Positions 34,401 through 48,434 of a stretch of 64,000 nucleotides of DNA are shown piece after piece. Below the pieces are notes generated by a model. The model saw only the letters and a list, made by a program, of their open reading frames with translations. It did not search any database and was not told the DNA's origin. This DNA comes from Micromussa lordhowensis (taxonomy: Eukaryota > Cnidaria > Anthozoa > Scleractinia > Lobophylliidae), in assembly GCA_964020085.1 (NCBI GenBank), contig OZ026600.1:19590194-19654193 (forward strand). Direction: 5' to 3'. The translations under genes were made by a program, and so were the position numbers. Within the stretch, counting starts at the first letter, position 1, and each line of letters starts with the position of its first letter.

Positions 34401-37400
34401 TTTGCTGTAGCGTCCGACGTCTGTGAAGGCTGTAACGAGACAAAAGCCGCCAGAGGGTTTTTTAACGAGAAATGAAGGGTTGAGGTACTCAACGGTAACG
34501 CCGATGTCCTCCGGACGCCGGAAGACCTGGCATTGTTCCAACTCGTCAAACTTCTGTTGCAATTCAACTAGCTTGTCACGGGAATATTGGGGAACACGGC
34601 CTTTGCATTGTGGAGGCTGCACAGGTCCCATATTGACAGAGGCTTGGACAGGACCAGCTATGCCGTTGTAACCAACAATGGCAGGGTTAAAAACTTCGTC
34701 GTGAGTCTGGAGCACTTCGCGGAACTGGTTGTGGATGGTGTTGGGTAGGATGTTGTCAGGGTCAACTTCGACAGCATCTGAGAAGAACCCAGGCTGAGGT
34801 GAGATGCTTCCACCAGGGTGGAGAAGTGGTGGGTGTGGTCCAACGGGTGACGTGGCAGTCACAGCTGTGACAGTGTGGCGAGCTTGGCAGAGATGTTCGT
34901 GGCGTCGGACAGTCCTTGGCTCAGCAGTGTCGTTGACTAAACGAACTCTGCTAGCTACTGCTTCTACAATTTGGGGCCGAGGCCAAAGTTGTGAAACTTT
35001 GGCGCATTTGTTGGATGGTGCGTCGGTACAGGCTTCTATGGCTAAGGTACAGTCAGGATCTATGTTAGGTGGTAGGTCCAGTTCAAGATATTCCCCAGGG
35101 AGGACCACTGTTGTAGGGGCGGATGAGCGTAATACATAAGACTGGGTGCGACGGACGGCGTGAGCCTGGGAAATGACACCTGATTCGGGATGGTAGGCCA
35201 GTATTTCGGAGCCTTGGATAAGAACCTGTCCCTTTGCTGGGCGAACGGATATGTCATTAGTGATCATGAATGGAGTTCCAGCTAAAACATCAACATCCAA
35301 GTCTTCTACTACGAGTGCGTCAAGAGTGAGGTGTTTGTCAGATCGTGAAAGAGTGAGGTGGATCTCGCCAACAACGACAAGAGGCGTAACTTCATTAGCT
35401 TGTAGGGCCTGCTGGGATGTTTTTACGATGGGAGCGGCGATGCCACGAGCGACGGAGGCTTTGATCATGCTGGTTTCGGCACCAGTGTCCAAGGTTAGTT
35501 TAAGCGAGTGGTGATGGTAGAAGGCATTGAAGTGGGGGGATTGTTTTGTGCTCACACGGCAAGACACAACCCTGGCTGAGGAACGGGGAGAAGAAGCAAA
35601 GTCCTCCACTTCAGGTGGACAGAAGAAATCAGAATCAGTGGGGTCATCGTCGTCATCGGGGCTACTTGCCAGGCGTGCTTTGGCGAGGAAAGCGCAGTCT
35701 TCAGCAGGTAGGTAAGTGCACTGACTTAAGAAGTGACGGTCATTGCATCCAGCCTGCTTACACAGGTGGCAAGACTTGACTTCTGGTTTAGTAGATGTCT
35801 TTTGGAAGCGGTTGTAAGGGCCCCTTGGGGGCGGCTGTCTGAGCTTACACTGTAGATGCCGTGGAACGCAAGATTTTAGCATCAGCATTGTTATTGATCT
35901 CTTCCAAGAGGGAATCCAATGCCTGAGAAATTTCAGGTTTGAGAGTTGCAAGAGACTTCGACCGGAGCTCGGTACTGTAGCGTTGCTTAAAGGGGTTCAG
36001 TCACGGTATTTTCAGTTATTTTAAGCATCAACAAAATTAACGTTAAATGAAGAAAACCTAAAAATAATACTTTACAAAGATAGAAGATCTTCAAAGAGAT
36101 GATAATAAACCATAAAGGAACACAGATGGTCAAGGATGGAGAAGATTGACATGGGTTGCAAACAACGCCGGGAACTTCGCCATGGTGCGAGATATTTCCA
36201 TTTGCCACTAATAAATTATCTTCAATAAAGGACGTCAGACGTTGATAGAGATCCTCGGGGCGCTCGGCAGAGGCAAAAGTGATGTTGTTGAAGTCGAGGA
36301 AGTGGGCGCCGGTTGATTGGAAACCGAAGTGAAGGCAAATCGCTTGCCAGATGGAGCTCATGGAGGTTGAGTTCTTGACGATGGTGTTACGAGAAATTAC
36401 AGGACAATAGTTCGCAATTTGTCCAAGCATTAATTCAAGATGAGTACACTTTTGTTGTGCTGTTCTGCGGGAAGCTTGAGGTACGGAATCGGGGTCGTCC
36501 TGCAGGCCACGACGAGGGCTACCGGGGGATTTCTTCAACCATGTCACGCCATCGGCAAGAAAGCCCGCGAAATTGCGGTCAAGAGAAAGAATGTACTGAA
36601 GATTTTGTCGCCAGGCTTCGAACGACGTTATCGTTTCCTGCTTGGTTAAGGACCACTGTTTTGGTGCTCTTGGATTCATTTCGTGTTCTCAAGTGAATAC
36701 AGGAAAGGCAAAATGTGTACTCAGCTGTGGGACCTTGTGTGTTGTTGACACAGCTATCGACTAAGCTGTTTTGCTAGTTCCTCGCTTGGAAATCGGGCGA
36801 CGATCCGTTATGAGCTAGCTGTCTCTAAGTACGAGACAAGGGTAAGTTCCCACGGCTGCCACCACGCCAGTAATAAGGACGAACGACACAATAATAGCGA
36901 AATACAAACACTTTACTAAGGACAACAGAGCCTCTACAAAATGCCGAGTAAAACAACAACGTGGGCCACGAGAAGATGCCCGTATAACACATGCGCGGCC
37001 GACAATAACCGCTGGCGGTGGGTAGTGTAAGCGTAAGCTTTAGTGTAATTACTAATTATGTTATTATTTGTATCACTCTTGTAATTGTGTTTTAAGCAAT
37101 ATTTAATAAAAAATTTATGTTAAAAAGAAACATTGAAATTTATGATGTCTGTGGCAACCATGTTTTAAATGTTGTATTTGTTATCAGGTGTGTCAGGGAT
37201 TTACCAGCCTTTATACCATTCCCTTGTATTACATGCCAAAAGACATTTCCCTAATATTGACTGATTGTTCCTCTTTACATAAGGTAGGCAATCTCTACAT
37301 TCTTGTCTATTGGATTTTTCTTACAAAATAATGCGTCATTATTTTATATTGGTTTTAATTAATGATCATCATGCAAAATTGGATTTGTAATTAATAGTAA

Positions 37401-40400
37401 CTCCCAGTCTGTGGCTATACATGTACTTTTAAATTTATTCAGTTCTTGACAAAAACTGGAAGAAACAAAGATATAAATAACAGTTTTTCCCTTGGATTTT
37501 GCAGGAGTACAGTTTAGCTGTTGCTGGCCCAAATGGAGTTGAACTGTATCAAATGGAGATACAAGATAACTTTAAAATGGTAACTGTAAAACTGCATATT
37601 AGAAAATATGAAAATAATTGAGCATGCTGTAATTAACCAGTGCAAGTTTAATGTAGCTACATAAAGCTGCTGACATGCTTTAATAGAGTTTGAGTTATAG
37701 TGCATGCTGCTTTACATGTACAGAGTAATAATGTCATACATGAAAACTGAGTTTTTTGGATAGTTTTCTTATACTATTTTCACCAAGTAAACTTGCTTTG
37801 TGTGCCTGTGATTCAAAAAAAACTTGACAAGTGAAAGGGCACTGACAATTGCACCTTGTGCTTCTCAATCCACTTCTCATGTGTTCTCAAGAATAGCTGC
37901 ATATCTGCCATAACGATGGCAATTTACAGCGCCACAGACTAATTCACTTTATTATGCTAATTATGTGTAATAACAACACTCGGGTTGACTCCCCTACAGG
38001 GTAAGAGAGAGAGCACTAAATGAACAACTTGAATGAGAAATGCTGTGAGAGTCTTTAAAACAGTCTATAACTCGACTGAAACTCAAACACAGAGAACATG
38101 TTTCATATTTCTTTTAGAAAATTCAGAGACAAAAAAAAAGAAAACAATGTGGGATAGGAACAAGGCAAAAGGCAAGGGGGTGGGGCATTGTGTGCTTGTG
38201 TGCTCGAAGAAAAAAAGCTCATAGGAAAAAAGCTTTGGCAAGCTGGTTTGTGAATCATCGCAGAGATTTTTTGGGGTGGAAGGCAGACACCTTTCTGGAT
38301 TTTGAGAGTCCCTCGCCCGAATGGCAAGTGCTGTCAAAATTTGTTTTCCAACACTGCATGCCATCATTATGTCAATACACTGTAGCTTGTGCTAGTTCTG
38401 TGTTTCTATCGAGTTATGAAACAAAATTTTAAACCAATCAGTGCACATATTTCCTTTGGGCTGTGTTCTAAATGAGTATATAGGAAGGCGCTTTGATTTT
38501 GACTATATCTCCTTACTGAAGCAGACTTTCTTCTTTACTTTAGGGTGCCTCCTCATCTCTCCATTCAGATCAGGCCATTGCACTGGTGGAATTTTCTCCT
38601 GATGAACATTACCTAGCTGTGGTATGTTAGCTCTGTTTAACATACATGTGCTAATATACATGTACTCATTTATAGTTGTCACATCACAGGCAGCCCAGAC
38701 GTGCTGTTAGTGAAATTAATTTATAAACAACAGAGCCGAATATGTATGTGAAGTTACAAGCAAAATTAACTGCAAAGGAGTCAAAATATTTATCAAATAA
38801 TTCAAAATAAATGTTGGTTTGCCCTAATACATTTGTCTATTTCTTTGTCCTGGTCAATATCTGGTCTATTTTACTGCATTTTCTCAGTTAGTTCGCTTGC
38901 CATCATGGCTGCGTGGGAGCTATTATCTTAAAATTATATTAAGGGTCCAAAGGGTGTTTAAAAATCGAAATATTGTAAGACACAACCTGCATACCTTTAG
39001 CTGAATGCCTCCTTGTTCATCCTGGCTGGTTTAAACGGCATTTTTTCGCTTTTTACAATATGAGGTATCTTCCACTATAAAAGAAGTAAAGGCTGGCTAC
39101 ATGGTCAACGGACCATCTCCACGCGAAGCTCAATAAACTCCCAAATAATCGACGGATCTGCTCCAAATTACGATCAGCTGAACCATATATTCCGTGGTTT
39201 CCTGGATAGTGCTCGCTCGTGGAGATGGTCCATTGACCATGTAGCCAGCCTTTACTTCTTTTATAGTGGAAGATCCCTCATATTGTAAAAAGCGAAAAAA
39301 TGCTGTTTAAACCAGCCAGGATGAACAAGGAGGCATTCAGCTAAAGGTATGCAGGTTGTGTCTTACAATATTTCGATTTTTAAACACTCTTTGGACCCTT
39401 AATATAATTTTAAGATAATAGCTCCCACGCAGCCATGATGGCAAGCGAACTAACTGAGAAAATACAGTAAAATAGACCAGATATTGACCAGGACAAAGAA
39501 ATAGACAAATGTATTAGGGCAAACCAACATTTATTTTGAATTATTTGATAAATATTTTGACTCCTTTGCAGTTAATTTTGCTTGTAACTTCACATACATA
39601 TTCGGCTCTGTTGTTTATAAATTAATTTCACTAACAGCACGTCTGGGCCGCCTGTGGTCACATAACTTTAAAAATATAGTTTTTCAGTTAAAGCTAGAAT
39701 TAATATAAATTTATATGGTTGTTATCATTTTTGTTAACAAATAACTTAACAGTAATGTTTTATGAACAATTTAACACATGGAGTACCGGGGAGGGGATGA
39801 CTCTTGTCCACAGGATGTGTATGTGGCCCATTGTATATTGCATCCATTTATTTTATTTATCAATTTAAAATTTGTTTTTTTATTTTATTTTTTTGAAATT
39901 GCAGGCAGCACTTGATGGCCATTTTGGCATCTGGACTGTCTCAAGCTTGGACACAGACCAAAAAGGTTTATTAATGAGTTATTCACAGAGAGGGACACAA
40001 GGATGTTGAAATATAACAAACTGCTTCCAATTTGTTTTTCCTCGATGCCTTTCCAAAATGTCTGTTATAAGTGTGATTTTTGCTAGCTGCTTACATGTTT
40101 TACCTTTAACAACCCTAGTCTTTCAGTTTCTTCTAACAATCTTTAAATTTTGCATAATTATCTACAGAGTTTTGGTATGTCCACCATAAAACTGTGTGCA
40201 TCACTAGCATGGAATTTTCACCTCTATGCCTTTCCAAAATGTCTGTTATAAGTGTGATTTTTGCCAGCTGCTTACATGTTTTACCTTTAACAACCTTAGT
40301 CTTTCAGATTCTTCTAACTATCTTTTTTTTGCATAATTATCTACAGAGTTTTGGTATGTCCACCTCAAAACTGTACGCATCACTAGCATGGAATTTTCAC

Positions 40401-41382
40401 CAGACAGCACCATGGTTGCTGTGGCAGGTTGGGAAGGGTCCTGGCATTTGTACAGAAAGGTATGTTTTTTGAAGTCCCTTAATAAGGCAGAACACTAAAA
40501 ATATACGATTTCATTCCATCTTAGCTACACAAATTTACAGTGGAATCCTGATTTCTTGAACCCTCATTTTATCCAACCTCCCGATAACTCGAACCAAAAG
40601 TCGTTCCCTCTCCTCAGTCGAACACTGTAATTTTACCCCCGATTTCTCGAACTCTCCGATTTCTCGAACCAATTTGCGTTTCCCCTGGAAGTTCGAGAAA
40701 TCGGAATTCCACTGCATTTATATTAGTATTATCTTTTGCTTTTGTAGTATGTAAGGTTTTCATTCAGTTGGCACAGGATTTTACATGTTGACCACGATAT
40801 TTGTACTTGTCTCATTCCTACCGGCCGCATAAAGGTTAAAAAACTTGACTAGTTAGAATTTTGGGAAAAGAAATCGTGGGATGATAAGCCTCTTATTAGA
40901 CGTTTTGATGTGCAGTAATAAAGAGTATTGCTGAGAATTTTTACTCGTTTTTACTTTCACTCACTCAACGGGCTCGTCAAAATACGGCACAACTCGTAAC
41001 AATGCAAAATGATACTACACACCATAACGTCTAATAAGAGTTATGTATTTCATAGACTCTTATATGATTTATTAGAACTAGTGGGTCTCGGTGTATATTT
41101 TGAGTCACAGTTAAAATGACAATTCTAAACTCTGGCATCATACAGTTGAACGATGTTGATATCCCTTTCTTTTTTTCTGAACTGTACATATTACATTTCC
41201 TTATTCTAGATAGTTCCGGATGAGAAGGTGACATGGGAAAAAGTATACTACTGCGCAAGCGTTGATAGAGTGTCTGGAGATCTACCTGGTTCCTTCATAA
41301 GCTGGTCTCCAGATAACAGATTTGTGAGGTTAGTAAAATGTTTTAGTTATTTGTTCCTTTCTGAAAACTTACAAATAACCTG

Positions 41383-41418
<36 letters not shown>

Positions 41419-44400
41419 GAGAGTTTTCATTGGTTAGCCATCATGGGCTATGGGCCATTATACCATGCTCTACAAATATGGTAAGCATACGCGTAATTTT
41501 TTTTTTGGAGGCGTTTCTATTTTTTTTAAAGTTTAGTTTGCTATACTTTTGGGGCGTTTTTTAATAAAACAATGAAATATAAAAAAAATATTATCCCACT
41601 CGCCCTTCGCCCTTGTTGGATATGAGATGATTATAGGCAACTCATATCCAACGTGCGCTTGTGGAATATTTAGGGACCTTAAGCAAACCACGCCAGCAAC
41701 GGCAACGAGAACGCCACCAAACAAAAGGTTTAATGAGCAGAACAATGGCTGTGCACGTGCGTTATAATTCTTGGTACATTTCTCAGCCGTCCTCTGCAAA
41801 ACGACGACGTGAAAAGACCAAGTTCTGGGTATTTTGGAGAACGTGAGCGACGACTGCTTATTTTTCGTATTCTCTCTTGGAATTGAACGCTGGTATTACA
41901 TATTAAGCTTGAGCAAGTTCTGAGACCGATAGACGTACTGAACAGATCTAGGCATCTGCGAAATTCGACGGTAAAATATAAATGCATTTTTTTCTAGGGG
42001 TCGTCCTTGGCGTCGCCGTCGTCATTACTTAAAGCCTGGTTCTCATATGCCGCCGACATACCTGGGACATAGCCGCCGGCACGGCCTGGGACAACGCTGC
42101 GGCATATGTGAACATTTATCGCCGACACATAATCTGTCCCAGGCATTGACCGCCGGCTTGCCTGCGAAGTCGAGCTGAGTTCAACTTCGCAGGCAAGCCG
42201 GCGGTTGTCGGCAATGAAAATATTCTATGTGAACATCATCTGCGGAGAAATGCGGACGCAAAGTATGGCGTAACAATTCCATTTTTCCCACAATTCCTTA
42301 TTTTCAAAGTGACGCATGAAGCATTTCGCGCCAGTTTGAGTACGTCGGCGATCCATCGCAGATGCGCCGGGGACCCACTGGAACAGATGGCCGAACGTTG
42401 TCTGTTGTAACCGGCGACTACGTCGCAGGTAGGTCTGCGGGATATGAGAACCAGACTTAAGGTCCCTATTGTTAAATATTCAGCCAGTTGTGTATATACT
42501 GTTGGCAGTGCCTTTGTATGCTTTAGCTTACCAGGTCTTCTCTGCTAATAGGCTAGATTTTCTCTAAGCTGTCCGAACACTAAAACTGTCTTGCGTGGCG
42601 AGGAGTTGGCAAATGATCGAGAAGTCAATTTTTTCCTGGATTTTTCAACTCACTTTAAAGAAGTTTTTTTAAAATTCACTTTAAAGAGGTTTTGAAGAAA
42701 CTTCTTATTAGAACCTTTGAATTCATTTTTTATCGTCCTCTTCTTACCAAGCCATGGGACATATGCATTACTTACAAACAAAATTTGGATGGTAAAATTT
42801 CGGACATGTCATTTTCGGACACTTTTTATCTCATTTTGGACAAATTCTGGACTAAAATTTAAGGTAAACTTAATTAAGCTTAACTAAATTTACGCCTACA
42901 AACCGCGCATTAGACAGAAATAAGATCTGTGAAAATAATAGTTTTACTGCACTCTTGAGGTTTTACGGATACATCGACAAACTAAATAGCCCAAATTAAA
43001 TCAAGACTTTATGTATCTCAAACAATTTCTCAACATAAAGGAAATTAAGAGCTCTGGAGCTACTTAAAAGTTTCATCCTGTGTTTTATACATGCTATATA
43101 AGTCAGCCAATCAGAAATTTTACTGGAAAGCCGTTGTATACATTATTCGACGGTATTACATCCAATCCTCGCATTGATTGAGTTTACCACTGTATTTTCT
43201 ATCGCATTGTATAAACTACTTATGCCATGCTCTCTCGTGCTATACCATCGAATTTTCAACTTTTCACGTGTGTATATCGGGAAAATTTGGCCCGCCATGC
43301 CAGAGAGTACTAGTTACTCGTGCGATAGTCCATATACTTTTTAGTCCGAGATAAAAATCGTCCAAATTGTTTTTACAAGTAATATAAATCCTATTGAATT
43401 CATTCAACCATTTGAATGTATTATTCCCAAGGGTGATTGTAATCGTCTGAGTAAATGTCTACCAGTATTTCGTGATATTTCCAAGCATTTGCCACGACTA
43501 TATAGAATTCCCCAAACTAAGTAACGAAAAAAACTAAGGACATATGTCAGTGGCATTAAATAAGAGAAACTTTAAAACAAAATTAATCCATGGGACTAAA
43601 ATTAAATGTTAAATTGAAGTGCATTATGTTCAAATCCCAGGTTGACTCAATGCAATGACAAGACGTCTTGCCTGTCGACCTTTGATACTCACACTTCAGT
43701 CACCACGGAAATTCCTCTTGATGTCATCGTGAAGGGAATAACTAGTGTCAGGTACAGTGTAAGCATGCGCAACCTCGATCACAAGTGAAGCAAAAGACGA
43801 GAGCCTGGGATCGAGGTTGATACATGAAGTACTAAGATACACGCATAATCCATTCTAGGCGACTTGTGAGCTTTTTTTTAGATGCACCAATGCCTCAGTT
43901 CGTCACTGAAGACTTAGAGAAGCAGATAGAGACGTTGCCGTCCTGACGAATTATCCATTTACAAGCCCTCTCTGTAATGACACACGCAACGAACCAGAAG
44001 CGTAGTAGGCCATTTCCGAGTTTCTTTTGTGCCTCTGTTTCAAAACGAGTCCCCGTGAAACACCTTTCATTTGAAAAATGAGTTTGATTTGCATGAGAAC
44101 GCGGAACACATTTCTATATGACTGGTTGCGCAAGACTCATTTTGACACAGGGGCGAAAGGCAACTCGGAAATGCCTTATTTTCCAGATACCCCTCTTTGT
44201 AAGCGCACACAAAATGTCCTTTTGAGCCAACTTCTTAGTTTCTCGTACAAGTCGCACTTGAGCAGATGGTTCGACTTGACGTAGAATCCAACTTGTGTCC
44301 ATCTTTGCAATGAGAAGCATAATCGAACGCACTGGAAAAAAGATAGGTTAATCTCGCCCAGGCAGGCTATGCTTCTTCAGTGTAGAAACTGACATTTGAG

Positions 44401-47400
44401 CTAATAACCAAACTTCTTTTATTTAGTTTTAATTTTGCACCCATGCACGTTTGTCACCTTTATTGAAATTTGATATTTCAACAATATGTTAGTTGTCAAA
44501 CTTTTTATGTGTTCTTTTTAATAGAGGATTGTCAGGGAACTGCACCCTCTGTGTGTTGAGATCAAAAAAGGGGTGTTTTGTGGTTAAGTGGCCAACAAGT
44601 GTGCCGGGTGAGTTGTGTGTATTCTCTCTCGTGTAGATGTTAAGAAGATATTTCTAAGAACGAATTTTATAAAACGCAGTAAAAACCCTTTGATCGCTCA
44701 CTAACAAGTTCTCAGAGAAAAATGCAGTCACTTTATGCAATTCAAGATGAGCGTTATTGAATGGAAGTCGGTCAATGTATTCTATAGCCTGGCAGGCAGA
44801 TGTAAGCCGAGATTAATGCTCAGATGAATACTTCTCCATAGTGGTAGACGACCGCTGTTTGGTTGAGTCCTTAAAGTGAAATTGCCTAGGTTCTGTTCTG
44901 CTTCCTTCTCTTCCAGACCTCTCAACCAATCAGATGCCGGGAAAAAGAACGAAAACCGAAACCAATCGCTTCTTGTTCCCGTGCGCTTTCTGGAGCTTAG
45001 CGCCTGTAACGTGTACTTCGAGCTCTGTTTGGTCCGCTATGTTGTTCACTTTTTGTGTAAACTGGCTATTATGGTTGCATTCTAGTTCTTGACCGACACC
45101 TGCGGTTTTTTGTACCACCAAGATTTCAAAGAAACAGCCAAAGCTCTCCTTTGCTTCTCCTTGGGAGTGCCCCCATTAGCGACTATCTCTAGTTGTGACT
45201 TTCGTCGTGAAACTCCGTTGGAATTGTTTCTTTAACTCTGTAATCACGAGCTTTTGTTAGTGACTGCTCCGGTAAACGACCGTGACCACTGTTTTGGGAA
45301 GTAGCAACTGGCATTTTCTTTTGTGTTAGTGAAGTTTTCATAAGCTGCCGATTAGTCAAAACTTTATAACTACTAAATTTACGGTTATAGTTCTGTAACA
45401 TATATTTCTAATAAGCTTAATTCCCACTATCGACATAAGGATCATAGCCATAATCATAATCATAAACATAAGATTCTTATGTTCTAGTGGGAACGGCCGC
45501 GGAAATTTTCTATGGCACTTGCCAGCGACTCTTCAAAGCTGGACGCCATCTTGAAATGGGCCGCCCGAAAGTACTGGACCTGTAGATATTAATTGGCCAA
45601 AACACAATGACCCCGTTGTGTCATTATGATTGTTCATGTCGTTATGACTTTCGCGTTCCCACTACAAATAAAAGCAACATAGTCATAGTCACAGACATAA
45701 TCATAATCATAAGAAAATGATCGTTCATTTTCTTATGATTATGATTATGTCGAGCATAAGGGCGCTTATGACTATATTTCTGGACGTTCCCACTAAGACA
45801 TAACAGCGTTGTGTTCGTGATTATGATTATGATCCTTTTGTCACTAGTGCCGCTAGTTACCGGGGAACTAAGCTTACAGTGATGACTGTCATCTTCCTTA
45901 GAAGACTTCTGGATTAAATCCTATTGACGAACCTCTTGGTCTTGTTAATAGGTTGACGGAATTTTCCGTTTTGCGAGGGATTTAAGAACTATTTGGAGCA
46001 GTTGCGCGCGTTAGTGGAGGTCGTTCAAGTTCTACCAAGTTCAATCAGGAACCCCTTCCGTCAGAAACCGTAGACTAAAAGTACAATTGATAACCATTTT
46101 GCATATCCTAAGCTTTAATTCCAAACCTGGCGCAAATGGCCAGGCTATCATCCTTTTAGCGCGATGCCGCTCTCAAAATTCTACACTCGCAGGCGGCCAG
46201 CTCTACTTACAACCACGTTTTCGAATTACAGAGGTGGTTGCTTACGAGATCTTCTATACTGCACAAATCTGTAAGAAATGCTTGGCGTGGAACATGGCAC
46301 TGACTATTCTCACTATCTTAGGTATAACCCCACTCATTTCTGTTTGGATTTATGAGAGCATCTTTGTTACCTTCCCACAGCCTCGGTCAAGGCCACTGCT
46401 GCTCACGAAGAAGAAACAAAGCTTTTATTTCAAGAATCCTTGGAGGGATCTTTGCTGGTGGAACGTTCAGTTACAGGTGGAGTTACTTTGCGGTGGAGAA
46501 GGGCTCCACAAGACATCCTTGCCTTACTAAGGAAGATAAACGAAGAAGGGTCAGAAATAACGGATAGTTATAAACCATCCGAAATGCAGCAGTGTTCAGC
46601 GCGTGAAACAATAAGTGACTATGAAAACCAACGCGATAAAGAGGAGCCAAGGAGTGTGCACTGCAATCAAGATGAAATCTTCAGAACTGAAATTCTGCAA
46701 CAAGATGCTGATCATGTTAAATCATTTACAGACTGCGGACAAGAAAATAGCACTCAGCATTTCAAGAAATCTTTAGAAGGTAGCTCTAACAATACAGAAC
46801 TAAGCAATGATAGGTCAGAAACAGACGATCTGCTTTTTGTGACAAACGGCCGCTCGAATGAACACAGAAGTTCGAAAGAAGTAGAACGTGACTCGCCTGG
46901 AAGGCCAGTCGAATTCCATTCTGTTGGGTCTGACGAGAATACCTCGAGAAACACGACTCAAACAGGCAATGTGCTGACATCTTCAGAGGAGAATACTTCT
47001 AGGAGTGTGCGCACCTCTGGTGGACCTTTTACAGAAGGACGCTGTAGGAAGTCAAACGAACAATCTAATGTTCCATGTACGTCCAGGCTATCAAATGAGG
47101 TTGTGTTCATAGAAGCACCATTTCTGAATCCAAGACTCTTTCAGAGGTCTGACACTAACAGCTCGTCACCGTCACTAAGGAGAACTGTGAAATTGTTGAT
47201 CTCAACAAATTATGTCATAGTCGCCATCTTGCCTCTGCTAGCTTATGTCTATCACAACGAAAAGGAGGAATGGCAAAGTCTGCTGTTTCCCGTTGCAGTG
47301 AAGAGCTGCTGTATCGCACAAGGTAAGTTCGAGTTAAAACCTATCTGTAAGTACTAGGTAAAAACCCTTCTCCACGTGAACACTTCCGACATGCCTGACT

Positions 47401-48391
47401 CACCTACCAGGGATAAGTCGCTGCATATGGAGCATGCGCAAAACTAGGATACCCATACGGTTAGGTCGAGCGAGAAACCCTCCCACCAGGGACATTTTCC
47501 CCCATACTAACAAGCCCTTACTTTCAAACTTAACCTTTCTTGTTTTATAGTACGGTGGACAAAACTGTTTTGGATCGACGTTTTACAACAAAACTTGAAA
47601 ACAAACAAAGTGACCCAAATAATTTTGTGATTGTCTTAAACTTTATTCAATTCCACACATGGGAACTTATTTTTATATGGATCACGCAAGGAAGGCTTGC
47701 GTTACACCTTCACCAAATTTGGTAAACTGAGTCACAAAATTATGCAAAATCACGTGATTTCTGAGAAAACAAAGTCACACTCGGAGTGTTGTTTTGTGAA
47801 GAAACTCCATGTGTTGGTGGATATTTTGTCAAGATTTTGATAAGAAAGGATGCGAAAGACTTATAACTTACTTGGCCACTGAAATACGATACTATCTTCA
47901 GAAACTGATCTTAAGTCTTTAAACTGTTTTTTTGCCACTAGATCGGTCGTCCACCTGTTTTGAAGATGCTGCCTGTAGCTCACGCTTCGTACAAGCCACA
48001 ATAGCGAAGCGCGCCAGTGACGTCATGACTCAAACAAGACTCAGACAAACAAACCGGAATGGCGGACGATTTTCCTCAAACACTTTCTAAAACAGCCGGT
48101 GTTGCTAATACACATTTTTGAAACGAAAACTTCGCCTAGATTCCCTCTAGTACACTCAGAACACGCTGATGTTGTATGAGTCTCGTGGGGGTATAATCAT
48201 TTGCGTAATGTAAAAGCGTTGTCGGCCAAGAGCCTCAGACGCTGCTATTTGTGCTGACAGGAACATTTCCGGGCCTGTTTCAAGGCTCATCTACCGGGAG
48301 CTTTCCATTTTCTCGCATTTTCTTGCATAACAGCTTGAAATGTAAACTTTGTTTGGTTTGCCTTGTGGCCCTTCAGTGGTAGTACCACTAT

Positions 48392-48434
<43 letters not shown>

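Larger units (their letters stand above)
31430..37022 (-). mobile_element. Decayed Ty3-type LTR retrotransposon
   Basis: Two direct repeats of about 155 bp (31430-31587 and 36865-37017) bound gag, protease, reverse transcriptase, RNase H and integrase regions, all read on the minus strand. The 3' LTR is preceded by a purine tract (gaagaagaagaaggag), and next to the 5' LTR is TGGTGGCAGCCG, which fits a tRNA primer binding site beginning TGG. The coding region has several frameshifts. A short copy-specific insertion interrupts the end of gag. It lies in intron 2 of the propeller gene in the opposite orientation. The near target duplication (gttag / ggtag) is not exact. Confidence 0.88.

Noticed and set aside
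46087..46530. 147-aa plus-strand open frame just upstream of exon 10
   Set aside because: It runs through the acceptor at 46380 in a different frame from the phase-matched exon, so it is intronic sequence.
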